The translations under genes were made by a program, and so were the position numbers. Positions 8,155-16,339 of a stretch of DNA of 64,000 bases are shown here, one piece after another. The stretch comes from Streptomyces camelliae (GTDB taxonomy: Bacteria > Actinomycetota > Actinomycetes > Streptomycetales > Streptomycetaceae): positions 8,060,001 through 8,124,000 of the forward strand of contig NZ_CP115300.1 in the NCBI RefSeq assembly GCF_027625935.1, in the 5' to 3' direction. Below the pieces are notes generated by a model. That model saw only the letters and a program-made list of their open reading frames with translations, searched no databases and was not told the origin of the DNA. Positions within the stretch are counted from its first letter, which is position 1. The number at the start of each line of letters is the position of its first letter.

Positions 8155-8940
8155 GTGAAGATCGCGCTCATGGACTCCGGAATCGGCCTGCTCCCCGCCG
8201 CCGCCGCGGTACGCCGGCTGCGGCCCGACGCGGATCTCGTGCTCTCGTGGGATCCCGACGGGATGCCCTGGGGGCCGCGCACCCCGGAGGACATCACGCA
8301 GCGGGCGATCGCCGTGGCCGAGGCCGCCGCCGCCCACGCCCCCGAGGTTCTGATCGTCGCCTGCAACACCGCGTCCGTGCACTCCCTGCCCGCGATGCGG
8401 GCCCGCTTCGAACCGGACCTGCCGATCATCGGAACCGTTCCGGCGATCAAGCCGGCCGCGGCGGGTGGCGGCCACGTCGCCATCTGGGCGACCCCCGCCA
8501 CCACCGGGAGCGCCTACCAGCGGGGCCTGATCGAGGAGTTCGCCGCCGGTGTCGCCGTCACCGAGGTGGCCTGCCCCGGCCTCGCGGACGCGGTGCACCA
8601 CGCCGACGAGGCCGCCATCGAGGCCGCGATCGCCTCCGCCGCCGCCCGTACCCCCGAGGACGTGACCACCGTCGTCCTCGGCTGCACCAACTACGAGCTG
8701 GTCGCCGAGCGGATCCGCGCGGCCGTCCAGCGGCCGGACCGCCCGCCGCTCGTCCTGCACGGCACCGCCGGGGCGGTCGCCGCCCAGGCCCTGCGCCGGA
8801 TCGGGGTGGAGCCGGCTCCGGACGCCGTCGCCGACAGCACCCTCACGGTGCTGCTCAGCGGCCGCGAGGCCACGCTCCCGGACACCGCCCTGACCTACGA
8901 GGAAGGCCGTTTCCTGCGGACCGTCAGCCCCGTCCGCTGA
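8155..8940 (+). CDS. Aspartate/glutamate racemase family protein (MurI-like)
   Basis: A 261-residue protein with the two-domain racemase signature: MDSGIG at 6-11 (substrate-binding Asp/Ser), the first catalytic Cys70 in VACNTAS and the second Cys177 in LGCTNYE. This cofactor-independent enzyme class interconverts L- and D-glutamate (MurI) for peptidoglycan. The protein is slightly short and its middle diverges from canonical MurI, so it may be a secondary racemase rather than the essential one; I therefore give no gene symbol. Start GTG 8155 follows a leaderless -10 element. Confidence 0.85.
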   Translation: MKIALMDSGIGLLPAAAAVRRLRPDADLVLSWDPDGMPWGPRTPEDITQRAIAVAEAAAAHAPEVLIVACNTASVHSLPAMRARFEPDLPIIGTVPAIKPAAAGGGHVAIWATPATTGSAYQRGLIEEFAAGVAVTEVACPGLADAVHHADEAAIEAAIASAAARTPEDVTTVVLGCTNYELVAERIRAAVQRPDRPPLVLHGTAGAVAAQALRRIGVEPAPDAVADSTLTVLLSGREATLPDTALTYEEGRFLRTVSPVR

Positions 8941-9032
8941 CCGACGGGGCGACGGATTCGCGCACCGGCCCACCGTGCCCCACCGGGTCCAGCCACGCCC
9001 AGCCACACCGTCCCCGCACGGCGAATCCTGAG

Positions 9033-9038
9033 TAACCT
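9033..9038 (+). promoter_or_regulatory. Leaderless -10 box TAACCT
   Basis: TAACCT at 9033-9038 is followed by seven bases and the ATG at 9046. There is no Shine-Dalgarno sequence. Confidence 0.55.
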
Positions 9039-9045
9039 CATACGC

Positions 9046-9591
9046 ATGAGGGACCACCCCCACGCCGACGACACCGCTCACCCCGAGGTCTGGACCGGGC
9101 GCGCCACCAACCGGGTCCAGTGGCTGCTGGCGCTGGTCGGTGCGGCCTGCATGGCGCTCGGCATCGAGCTGGCCGTGGACTCGGCATGGACCTCCGGCGT
9201 CGCCCCGCTGGCGATGTCCGTCGTGGGCTGCATCGCGGCCGGTCTGCTGGTCCTCTTCGGCACCCTCGCCTTCGTGCACGTCGACCTCAAGCTCGACAAG
9301 GAGTCCCTGGAGGTGCGCTGCGGCCACATGGGGCTGCCGCGCCGCCGCATCCCCCTCTCCCATGTGGCGGGCGCCGACTTCACCGCCCTGGTCACCCCCC
9401 GGCACTGGGGCGGCTGGGGCTACCGCTGGCGGCCCGAGAAGGGCACCGCGGTCGTCGTACGCCGGGGTGAGGGCATCGTGCTGCGCCTGTGGGACGGCCA
9501 CACCTTCACGATCACCGTCGACAACGCCGAGTCGGCGGTACGGGTCATCAGGGCCCGGCTGCGGACCATCACACCGGGCCCGGCCGCCTGA
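9046..9591 (+). CDS. Two-TM membrane protein with PH-like domain
   Basis: A 181-residue protein with two membrane helices at about 28-48 (WLLALVGAACMALGIELAV) and 52-75, followed by a cytoplasmic beta-rich region (HVDLKLDKESLEVRCGHMGLPRR ... GTAVVVRRGEGIVLRLWDG ... FTITVDNAESAVRVIRA). The pattern VRCGxxG.PRRRIPL with a final helix matches bacterial PH-like (bPH) domain proteins of actinomycetes; biochemical role unknown. It stands alone, with a leaderless promoter. Confidence 0.75.
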   Translation: MRDHPHADDTAHPEVWTGRATNRVQWLLALVGAACMALGIELAVDSAWTSGVAPLAMSVVGCIAAGLLVLFGTLAFVHVDLKLDKESLEVRCGHMGLPRRRIPLSHVAGADFTALVTPRHWGGWGYRWRPEKGTAVVVRRGEGIVLRLWDGHTFTITVDNAESAVRVIRARLRTITPGPAA

Positions 9592-9820
9592 GCCGCGCAC
9601 ACCGGAGTGCGGGCCGGTGCCATCGCCCGCGTCGGCCACGCGCGCGTGGCATACGACATCTCTCGGAGACGGGCACGCGCGCGGAGGCCGTTGCTCTCTG
9701 ATGCGGCGGGCGTTTCTCTCTGACACGGGCACGCGCGCGTGGCGGGTGGCACCGCTCCGATCGTGCGGCCGCCCGGCACAGCGTGGCCGCCCGGCACAGC
9801 GCGGCCGCCGGTGACCGCGT
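9592..9820. repeat. Intergenic segment with CG-alternating palindromes and an 18-bp tandem repeat
   Basis: This 229-bp gap between convergent genes holds a perfect 16-bp palindrome GCCACGCGCGCGTGGC at 9635-9650, a second near copy around 9729-9742 and a third partial CACGCGCGCG copy. It also holds an 18-bp tandem unit GGCCGCCCGGCACAGCGT at 9767-9784, repeated at 9785-9802 with one change and partly at 9803-9809. The palindromes could act as bidirectional terminators. No gene is seen. Confidence 0.6.
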
Positions 9821-10789
9821 TCAGAGCCGGGGCTCCGCGCCGGCGCGGGCCCAGGGCCGTGCCGTGGCCCACCCGGCCAGCAGCCCGGCGCTCGCCGTCA
9901 CCGTCGTGAAGCTCAGCGCGTTGCCCAGCGAGGCGAGCGCGGCCAGCGCCGTCAGGGCGGCGCCCGCGGTGAGGGCGACGGGCGTCGGACGGGGCGTACG
10001 CCACAGCGCGTGCAGCACCCAGCAGAACGCGGCGCCGAGCAGCACCACCCCGACGAGGCCCTGCTCCGCCGCCAGTTGCAGCGGGGCCGAGTGCGGCTTG
10101 CCGTCGGAGGGCACGGTGTGCGCCGCCGGGCTCAGCTCGCCGAACCGGTCCGGGCCGACCCCGAGGCCCCTGTTCCGGCCCGCCATCCGCAGGGCGTCCT
10201 GCCACAGCCCCACCCGGTGCGCGCTGAGCCGTCCTTCGAGCACGTCCGAGAGCCCGTCGGGCAGCACACCGGCGGCGAGCGCCCACACTGTGCCCCCGAC
10301 CAGGGCCGCTGCCACGGCCAGCCCCAGCAGGGACGGGCCCCGGCGGGTCACCGAGCCCGCGGCCAGCGCGCACAGCAGTACGGCCGTGCTCGCCGCACAA
10401 CCGGCTACGGAGCCCAGCAGGGCCCCGGTCGGCACGATTCCCGCGGCCAGCGCCCACAGGCCCAGCCGCAGCGCCGGTACGGACGTGGCCCAGGCGGCGC
10501 AGCACGCGGCACCGGTGGCCAGCGCCAGCAGAGCGGCCGTGCCGCCGGCGTGCCCGAGTGGGGCTGCGTACCAGGCGCCCGGGGAGAGATCGGGCCGCGC
10601 CACGGCCACCGCGAGGGCGGCCAGCGCGCCGGCGCAGGGCGCGGCCACCGGCAGCAGCGCCCCGGAGACCCGGCCGACGGCATGACCGGCGGTCACGGCG
10701 AGCACCGCGAGCAGCATGCCCTCGGGCCGCCCGTCATGGGCCGCCGCGGTGAGCAGCGCCCATCCGGCACAGGCGCCCAGCAAGATCAT
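9821..10789 (-). CDS. O-antigen ligase-like polytopic membrane protein
   Basis: About 322 residues with roughly nine hydrophobic helices starting at the second residue (MILLGACAGWALLTAAAH). A loop region RLSAHRVGLWQDALRMAGRNRGLGVGPDRFGEL, read here in parts, carries the 'R..LW.dAl.m...p..GvGpg.F' pattern typical of the Wzy/WaaL O-antigen ligase superfamily, followed by HSAPLQLAAEQGLVGV. Such enzymes transfer or polymerise lipid-linked glycans on the outer face of the membrane; the substrate in Streptomyces is unknown. An in-frame ATG at 10852 gives 21 more residues and is a possible alternative start; the open frame beyond that looks non-coding. Confidence 0.75.
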   Translation of the reverse strand: MILLGACAGWALLTAAAHDGRPEGMLLAVLAVTAGHAVGRVSGALLPVAAPCAGALAALAVAVARPDLSPGAWYAAPLGHAGGTAALLALATGAACCAAWATSVPALRLGLWALAAGIVPTGALLGSVAGCAASTAVLLCALAAGSVTRRGPSLLGLAVAAALVGGTVWALAAGVLPDGLSDVLEGRLSAHRVGLWQDALRMAGRNRGLGVGPDRFGELSPAAHTVPSDGKPHSAPLQLAAEQGLVGVVLLGAAFCWVLHALWRTPRPTPVALTAGAALTALAALASLGNALSFTTVTASAGLLAGWATARPWARAGAEPRL

Positions 10790-10802
10790 GCCTGCCCCGT
10801 CA

Positions 10803-10812
10803 GAAACGTTTC
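10803..10812. promoter_or_regulatory. 10-bp palindrome GAAACGTTTC upstream of the O-antigen-ligase-like gene
   Basis: A perfect palindrome with the CG centre typical of LacI-family operators, 14 bp upstream of the minus-strand start at 10789. No regulator gene is adjacent, and if translation starts at 10852 the site is internal. Assignment as an operator is tentative. Confidence 0.25.
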
Positions 10813-11107
10813 CTCTGACGTCGGCCGCGTCCACACCTGCCGCAGGCCTCATCCCGGTCGAGCTCACTCGCCGCCCCTCGTCCCCGCTCACCCCTGTCGG
10901 GCCACGGCAGAGCACGGCGCCGGGGTCGGCCGCACTGCCGAGGCTGGGCACACCGTAGCGGCTGATGACCTGGTTGGGCACGAGATGCGGCGGATCGCCG
11001 TGATGAGAAGTGTGCGGGGGGAGCGTGACGAAAAGGGGGAGAAGCGTGGCGGGCCGGAGCCGGGGCCGGCCTGCGGACCGTGCTGTCGGTGGCCAGGTCA
11101 GCCGCCG

Positions 11108-11113
11108 TACACT
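11108..11113 (+). promoter_or_regulatory. Leaderless -10 box TACACT of lnt
   Basis: TACACT is followed by seven bases and GTG 11121. It supports the short N-terminus of Lnt over the upstream in-frame codon at 11010. Confidence 0.55.
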
Positions 11114-11120
11114 CACCCGG

Positions 11121-12731
11121 GTGACCGTCACCGCAACTTCCGTGGACCAGCCGGACCAGCTCCAGCCGCCCTCCGCCCCAGGCGTGCGCAGCGGCCGGCT
11201 GCTGCGTCTGGTCCCGGCCGTCGCCTCCGCGCTCTGCGGAGTGCTGCTCTACGTCAGCTTCCCGCCCCGCACCCTGTGGTGGCTGGCGCTGCCCGCTTTC
11301 GCCGGCTTCGGCTGGGTACTGCGCGGGCGCGGCTGGAAGGCGGCCCTCGGCCTCGGCTACCTCTTCGGCCTGGGCTTCCTGCTGCCGCTGCTGGTGTGGA
11401 CCGGCGTGGAGGTCGGTCCCGGTCCGTGGCTGGCCCTCGTCGCCATCGAGGCGGTCTTCGTCGCCCTGGTCGGCGTCGGCGTCGCCGCCGTCTCCAAGCT
11501 GCCCGCCTGGCCGGTGTGGGCCGCGGCCCTCTGGATCGCCGGCGAGGCGGTACGCGCGCGCGTGCCGTTCCGGGGCTTCCCCTGGGGCAAGATCGCCTTC
11601 GGCCAGGCGGACGGCGTCTTCCTGCCGCTCGCCGCGGTGGGCGGCACTCCGGTGCTGGGCTTCGCGGTGGTCCTGTGCGGCTTCGGGCTGTACGAGGCCG
11701 GGCGGCTCATCGCCGAGAACCGCCGGAACCGGGACGTGCGGCGGGGGGCCGCGGCCGCCGCGCTGCTGAGCGTGGCCGTCCCGGTGGCGGGCGCCGTCGC
11801 CGCCCGGCCGCTCGTGAGCGACAAGGCCGAGGACGGCACCCGGACCGTCGCCCTCATCCAGGGCAACGTGCCGCGCTCCGGGCTGGAGTTCAGCGCCCAG
11901 CGCCGGGCCGTGCTCGACTACCACGTGCGCGAGACGCTCAAGCTCGCCGCCGACATCAAGGCGGGCAAAGCCGCCAAGCCCGACTATGTGCTGTGGCCGG
12001 AGAACTCCTCCGACATCGACCCCTTCACCAACCCCGACGCGGCCGCCGTCATCGAAGGCGCCGCCAAGGCGGTCGGCGTGCCCATCTCGGTCGGCGGAGT
12101 CGTGGAGCGCGACGGAAAGCTGCTCAACGAGCAGATCCTCTGGGACCCCGAGAAGGGGCCGACGCAGACCTACGACAAGCGGCAGATCCAGCCGTTCGGC
12201 GAGTACCTGCCGTTGCGCGGGCTCGTCGGCGCGATCAACAAGAACTGGACCGGCATGGTCCGCCAGGACTTCAGCCGGGGCAGCAAGCCCGGCGTGTTCG
12301 ACATCGACGGCGCCAAGGTGGGCCTCGCCACCTGCTACGAGGCCGCCTTCGACTGGGCCGTACGGGACACGGTCACCCACGGCGCCGAGATGATCTCCGT
12401 GCCGAGCAACAACGCCACCTTCGACCGCAGCGAGATGACCTACCAGCAGCTCGCCATGTCCCGGATCCGCGCCGTCGAGCACAGCCGCACCGTCACCGTG
12501 CCGGTGACCAGCGGCGTCAGCGCGATCATCATGCCGGACGGCAGGATCACCCAGAAGACCGGCATGTTCGTGCCCGCCTACCTCGTGCAGAAGGTGCCGC
12601 TGCGCACGTCCAAGACCCCGGCGACCGAGCTGGGCATCCTCCCGGAGATCGCCCTGGTGCTGGTCGCCGCGGGCGGCATCGGCTGGGCCATCGGGTCCGG
12701 GCTGCGCGGCCGGCGCGCCGGTGGCGCATAG
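11121..12731 (+). CDS. lnt: Apolipoprotein N-acyltransferase
   Basis: A 536-residue enzyme that acylates the N-terminal Cys of mature lipoproteins using phospholipid. N-terminal half: about six membrane helices (LLRLVPAVASALCGVLLYV onward, including PFRGFPWGKIAFGQ). C-terminal half: an extracytoplasmic nitrilase domain with the catalytic triad Glu294 (WPENSSD), Lys353 (YDKRQIQPFGEYLP) and Cys405 (ATCYEAAF), then a final membrane helix. All three catalytic residues are intact. Length fits Lnt (about 510-540). Start GTG 11121 is chosen because a leaderless -10 element sits seven bases upstream. The downstream NUDIX gene has its own promoter, so lnt is probably monocistronic. Confidence 0.93.
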   Translation: MTVTATSVDQPDQLQPPSAPGVRSGRLLRLVPAVASALCGVLLYVSFPPRTLWWLALPAFAGFGWVLRGRGWKAALGLGYLFGLGFLLPLLVWTGVEVGPGPWLALVAIEAVFVALVGVGVAAVSKLPAWPVWAAALWIAGEAVRARVPFRGFPWGKIAFGQADGVFLPLAAVGGTPVLGFAVVLCGFGLYEAGRLIAENRRNRDVRRGAAAAALLSVAVPVAGAVAARPLVSDKAEDGTRTVALIQGNVPRSGLEFSAQRRAVLDYHVRETLKLAADIKAGKAAKPDYVLWPENSSDIDPFTNPDAAAVIEGAAKAVGVPISVGGVVERDGKLLNEQILWDPEKGPTQTYDKRQIQPFGEYLPLRGLVGAINKNWTGMVRQDFSRGSKPGVFDIDGAKVGLATCYEAAFDWAVRDTVTHGAEMISVPSNNATFDRSEMTYQQLAMSRIRAVEHSRTVTVPVTSGVSAIIMPDGRITQKTGMFVPAYLVQKVPLRTSKTPATELGILPEIALVLVAAGGIGWAIGSGLRGRRAGGA

Positions 12732-12785
12732 CCGTACGACCGGGTCCGGCCTGTGAACCGGCCGGAGAGCACGGGCCCGGCCGGT

Positions 12786-12791
12786 TAGGGT
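12786..12791 (+). promoter_or_regulatory. Leaderless -10 box TAGGGT of the NUDIX gene
   Basis: TAGGGT, then seven bases, then ATG 12799, with no ribosome binding site. Confidence 0.6.
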
Positions 12792-12798
12792 CGGGGCC

Positions 12799-13278
12799 AT
12801 GGCTACTCCTGACTTCATCCGCACGCTGCGTGCCTCCGCCGGACAGCAGTTGCTCTGGCTCCCCGGAATCACCGCGATCGTCTTCGACGACGAGGGCAGA
12901 GTGCTGCTGGGCCGGCGGGCCGACACCCGCAAGTGGTCGGTGATCGGCGGCATCCCGGAGCCGGGTGAACAGCCGGCGGCCTGCGCCGTGCGGGAGGTCT
13001 TCGAGGAGACGGCGGTGCGCTGCGAAGCCGAGCGGGTCGTCCTGGTGCAGGCGCTGGAACCGGTCACCTACCCCAACGGCGACACCTGCCAGTACATGGA
13101 CATCACCATCCGCTGCCGCGCGGTGGGCGGCGAGGCCCGGGTCAACGACGACGAGTCGCTGGAGGTGGCCTGGTTCGACGTGGACGCGCTGCCCGAACTG
13201 CATGAGTTCGGCCTGTTCCGGATCAAGCAGGCCATGTCGGATGCACCCACATGGTTTGACCCTATGGCTGGCGACTGA
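12799..13278 (+). CDS. NUDIX hydrolase
   Basis: A 159-residue protein with a complete Nudix box at 51-73: Gly51, Glu57, then REVFEET at 65-71, in which the canonical 'EExG' Gly is replaced by Ala72. These enzymes hydrolyse nucleoside diphosphates linked to another moiety, with Mg2+ held by the Glu cluster. The N-terminal helix preceding the domain (DFIRTLRASAGQQLLWLPG) is typical of Streptomyces NUDIX proteins of the ADP-ribose/nucleotide-sugar type; the substrate is not evident. A leaderless promoter precedes it and another follows for the SDR gene. Confidence 0.9.
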   Translation: MATPDFIRTLRASAGQQLLWLPGITAIVFDDEGRVLLGRRADTRKWSVIGGIPEPGEQPAACAVREVFEETAVRCEAERVVLVQALEPVTYPNGDTCQYMDITIRCRAVGGEARVNDDESLEVAWFDVDALPELHEFGLFRIKQAMSDAPTWFDPMAGD

Positions 13279-13320
13279 AGTATGGGTGATCACCATATGT
13301 GGGGAGAGAGGGGTTCCCCT

Positions 13321-13326
13321 TAGGGT
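13321..13326 (+). promoter_or_regulatory. Leaderless -10 box TAGGGT of the SDR gene
   Basis: TAGGGT, then six bases, then ATG 13333; identical hexamer to the one in front of the NUDIX gene 535 bp upstream. Confidence 0.6.
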
Positions 13327-13332
13327 CGGCAC

Positions 13333-14142
13333 ATGACCGCGTCCAGCCCGCCGCCCGGCTCGTGCCCCCCGCCCCTCGCCCTCGACCTCGGCGGCCGCAC
13401 GGCCCTCGTCACCGGTGCCGCCGGCGGCATCGGCCGCGCCTGCGCGCTGCGGCTCGCCGCCGCCGGGGCCGAGGTGCGGGCCGTCGACCGCGACGCGGCC
13501 GGCCTGGCCGAGCTGGCCGCGGAGGCGGACACCGGCCTCCTCGGCACCGTCGTACCGCAGGTCGTCGACCTCACCGACCTCGACGCCGCCGAACGGGCCG
13601 CCGTCGGCATCGATGTGCTGGTCAACAACGCGGGCCTGCAACTGGTGCGCCCCATCGAGGACTTCCCGCCCGACGTCTTCCACACGGTGCTCACCGTGAT
13701 GCTGGAGGCACCCTTCCGGCTCATCCGCGGGGCCCTGCCGCACATGTACGCCCAGGGCTGGGGCCGGATCGTCAATGTGTCCTCCGTCCATGGTCTGCGC
13801 GCCTCCGCTTTCAAGTCGGCCTATGTGGCCGCCAAACACGGTCTGGAGGGACTGTCCAAGACAGCCGCTCTGGAGGGAGCCGCCCACGGGGTGACCTCGA
13901 ACTGCGTGAACCCGGCCTACGTGCGCACGCCCTTGGTCGAGCGGCAGATCGCCGACCAGGCGCGGGCGCACGGCATCCGCGAGGAGCGCGTGCTGTCCGA
14001 GGTCCTGCTGAAGGACAGCGCCGTGCGACGGCTCATCGAACCGGAGGAGGTCGCCGAGGCCGTCGCCTACCTGTGCAGCCCCCAGGCGTCCTTCGTCACC
14101 GGCACCTCGCTCGTGCTCGACGGCGGGTGGACGGCCCACTGA
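13333..14142 (+). CDS. SDR dehydrogenase, 3-hydroxybutyrate dehydrogenase-like
   Basis: A 269-residue classical short-chain dehydrogenase: NAD(P)-binding TGAAGGIG at 27-34, NNAG at 98-101, catalytic Ser at ~150 (VNVSS), Tyr164 and Lys168 in YVAAK, and the C-terminal SFVTGTSLVLDGGW. The segment SSVHGLRASAFKSAYVAAKHG and the NPAYVRTPLVE motif resemble D-3-hydroxybutyrate dehydrogenases, which oxidise 3-hydroxybutyrate to acetoacetate with NAD+. It lies 121 bp upstream of a GAF/PucR-type regulator on the same strand, a pairing that suggests regulation of this step by that protein. Confidence 0.85.
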   Translation: MTASSPPPGSCPPPLALDLGGRTALVTGAAGGIGRACALRLAAAGAEVRAVDRDAAGLAELAAEADTGLLGTVVPQVVDLTDLDAAERAAVGIDVLVNNAGLQLVRPIEDFPPDVFHTVLTVMLEAPFRLIRGALPHMYAQGWGRIVNVSSVHGLRASAFKSAYVAAKHGLEGLSKTAALEGAAHGVTSNCVNPAYVRTPLVERQIADQARAHGIREERVLSEVLLKDSAVRRLIEPEEVAEAVAYLCSPQASFVTGTSLVLDGGWTAH

Positions 14143-14263
14143 GAGGCCCGAACGTCCGGCCCGGGAGCCCAAGCGCCCGGGGGCCAGGGGGCCGGGAGTC
14201 CGGGAGCCCTGGAGTTGTCCACAGGCCAGGCGGGCCGGGCCGTCGATGCGGAATCCTGTGACC

Positions 14264-16183
14264 ATGTCTCGCGATCACGTTCAGCCGGCACCCAGCCGCA
14301 GCCCGGAGGTCCCCTACCTGGAGCTGCTGGCCCGCGACGCCTCCGTGGAGGCGTACGAGCAGCCGGTGCTGCTCGCCCGCGCCGAGGGCCTGCCTGCCGA
14401 CCGGATCGCCGCGCTGGAACGGGCCCGCCCGCTGGCCCTGCGCGTCCGGGCCGAGCTGGAGGGACGCCGGCGGCGCGAGGCGGAGCTGTCCGCGCTCTTC
14501 GAGACCGCCCACGATCTCGCGGGCCTGCGCGATCTCGACGCCGTTCTGCAGGCCATCGTGCAGCGCGCCCGCTCGCTGCTCGGCACGGACGTCGCCTATC
14601 TCACCCTGAACGACCCCGCGCGCGGCGACACCTACATGCGGGTGACCGAGGGCTCCGTCTCCGCCCGCTTCCAGCAGCTGCGACTCGGCCTCGGGGAAGG
14701 GCTCGGTGGACTGGTCGCGCAGACCACACGGCCTTACGTCACCGACGACTACTTCCAGGACGCCCGCTTCCAGCACACCCTCACCATCGACGGCGGTGTC
14801 CGGGACGAGGGCCTGGTCGCCATCCTCGGCGTCCCCCTGATGCTCGGGCCGCACGTCATCGGGGTTCTGTTCGCCGCCGACCGCCGGGCCCGGGTCTTCG
14901 AGCGGGAGCAGATCGCGGTGCTCGGCTCCTTCGCCGCGCTCGCCGCCGCCGCGATCGACACCGCCAACCTGCTCACCGAGACCCGCGCGGCGCTGGCCGG
15001 GCTGGAGCGGGCCAACGAGATCATCCGGGACCGCAGCGCCGTCATCGAGCGCGCCTCCGAGGTGCACGACCGGCTCACCGAACTCGTCCTGCGCGGCGGC
15101 GGGGTGCACGACGTGGCCGCCGCCGTCTCCGAAGTCCTCGACGGGACCGTGGAGTTCACCGAGCCCGGCGCGGCACCGGCCGAGGCGCTTCAGGCCTCCC
15201 GCGCGGAGGGACACGCCGTACGGCACGCCGGGGACTGGATCGCCCCGGTGGCCGCCGGCGGCGAACTCCTCGGCGCGCTGGTCCTGCGTGGACACCCCGA
15301 CCTCGACCCGGTGGACCAGCGCACGCTGGAGCGGGCGGCGATGGTCACCTCGCTGCTCCTGCTGGCCCGCCGCTCCGCCGCGGAGGCCGAACAGCGCGTG
15401 CGCGGCGAGCTGCTGGACGACCTGCTGGACGCCCGGGACCGGGACCCGCGCCTGCTGCGCGACCGGGCCGCCCGGCTGCACGCCGACCTGGACGCGACCC
15501 ATGTCGTCCTCGCCGCCCGCCTCGACGGCCCCGCCGCCGACGCCGACGAGGAGGCCGCGGCCCGCCGTCGGCTGTGGTCGGCCGCCTCCCATCTCGCCGC
15601 CACCCGTCACGGTCTGGCCGCCGCGCGCGACGGCGGCACCGTCCTGCTGCTGCCGCTCGGCACCGGCGACAGCGCCACGGAAGTGGCCCGCCGCACCGCC
15701 CGCGACCTGGGCACGGCCGTCCGCCAACCCGTCACGGTCGGCGCCTCCGCCCCCGTCACCGGCCTGGCCGCCCGCCCCGAGACCGTGGCCGCCGCCTACG
15801 TCGAGGGCCGCCGCTGCCTGGAGGCCCTGCATCTGCTGGGCCGGGCCGGGGACGGCGCGGCCGCCGAGGACTTCGGCTTCCTCGGTCTGCTCCTCGCGGG
15901 CGACCGGGACATCGCCGGCTTCGTCGAGCGCACCGTGGGCCCGGTCGTTGCGTACGACGAACGGCGCGGCACGGACCTGCTGCGCACTCTGGACGCGTAC
16001 TTCGCCTGCGGGATGAGTCCGGCCCGCACCAAGGACGCCCTGCACGTCCACGTCAACACGGTCGCCCAGCGCCTGGAGCGGGTGGGCCGGCTGCTCGGCG
16101 CCGACTGGCAGACCCCCGCCCGCGCCCTGGAGATCCAACTGGCCCTGAGACTGCACCGGCTGGCGACCCCGGACAGAGGGTGA
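14264..16183 (+). CDS. GAF-domain PucR-type helix-turn-helix regulator
   Basis: About 639 residues. N-terminal coiled region with RRRREAELSALFETAHDL, a GAF sensor at roughly 85-230 (LDAVLQAIVQRARSLLGTDVAYLTL, then GLGGLVAQT), a helical linker with TETRAALAGLERANEII, a central GGDEF-like/PucR middle domain, and a C-terminal PucR (HTH_30) domain with LRTLDAYFACGMSPARTKDALHVH, given in part, and NTVAQRLERVGRLLG. Such proteins activate catabolic genes in response to a small molecule. It is probably linked to the upstream 3-hydroxybutyrate dehydrogenase gene. ATG 14264 is preferred; an in-frame ATG at 14246 is also possible. A strong hairpin lies 24 bp after the stop. Confidence 0.85.
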   Translation: MSRDHVQPAPSRSPEVPYLELLARDASVEAYEQPVLLARAEGLPADRIAALERARPLALRVRAELEGRRRREAELSALFETAHDLAGLRDLDAVLQAIVQRARSLLGTDVAYLTLNDPARGDTYMRVTEGSVSARFQQLRLGLGEGLGGLVAQTTRPYVTDDYFQDARFQHTLTIDGGVRDEGLVAILGVPLMLGPHVIGVLFAADRRARVFEREQIAVLGSFAALAAAAIDTANLLTETRAALAGLERANEIIRDRSAVIERASEVHDRLTELVLRGGGVHDVAAAVSEVLDGTVEFTEPGAAPAEALQASRAEGHAVRHAGDWIAPVAAGGELLGALVLRGHPDLDPVDQRTLERAAMVTSLLLLARRSAAEAEQRVRGELLDDLLDARDRDPRLLRDRAARLHADLDATHVVLAARLDGPAADADEEAAARRRLWSAASHLAATRHGLAAARDGGTVLLLPLGTGDSATEVARRTARDLGTAVRQPVTVGASAPVTGLAARPETVAAAYVEGRRCLEALHLLGRAGDGAAAEDFGFLGLLLAGDRDIAGFVERTVGPVVAYDERRGTDLLRTLDAYFACGMSPARTKDALHVHVNTVAQRLERVGRLLGADWQTPARALEIQLALRLHRLATPDRG

Positions 16184-16206
16184 CACCGGCACCGTACGCA
16201 TGTGGC

Positions 16207-16240
16207 GGGGCCCGGGAGTCGTATCCAGCTCCCGGGCCCC
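16207..16240. terminator. Strong 12-bp-stem terminator hairpin
   Basis: GGGGCCCGGGAG (16207-16218) pairs perfectly with CTCCCGGGCCCC (16229-16240) around a 10-nt loop. It follows the regulator gene and, read on the other strand, sits about 100 bp past the 3' end of the structured RNA, so it could end both transcripts. Confidence 0.75.
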
Positions 16241-16339
16241 TGGGGATGCCACCCAATTGCGCATGCCGGCGGCGTTTAAGAGGACGGATCAGTCATCATG
16301 CCGTCGTGTTCTTCCTTTGAACTACCGCACCGTGGAAGA

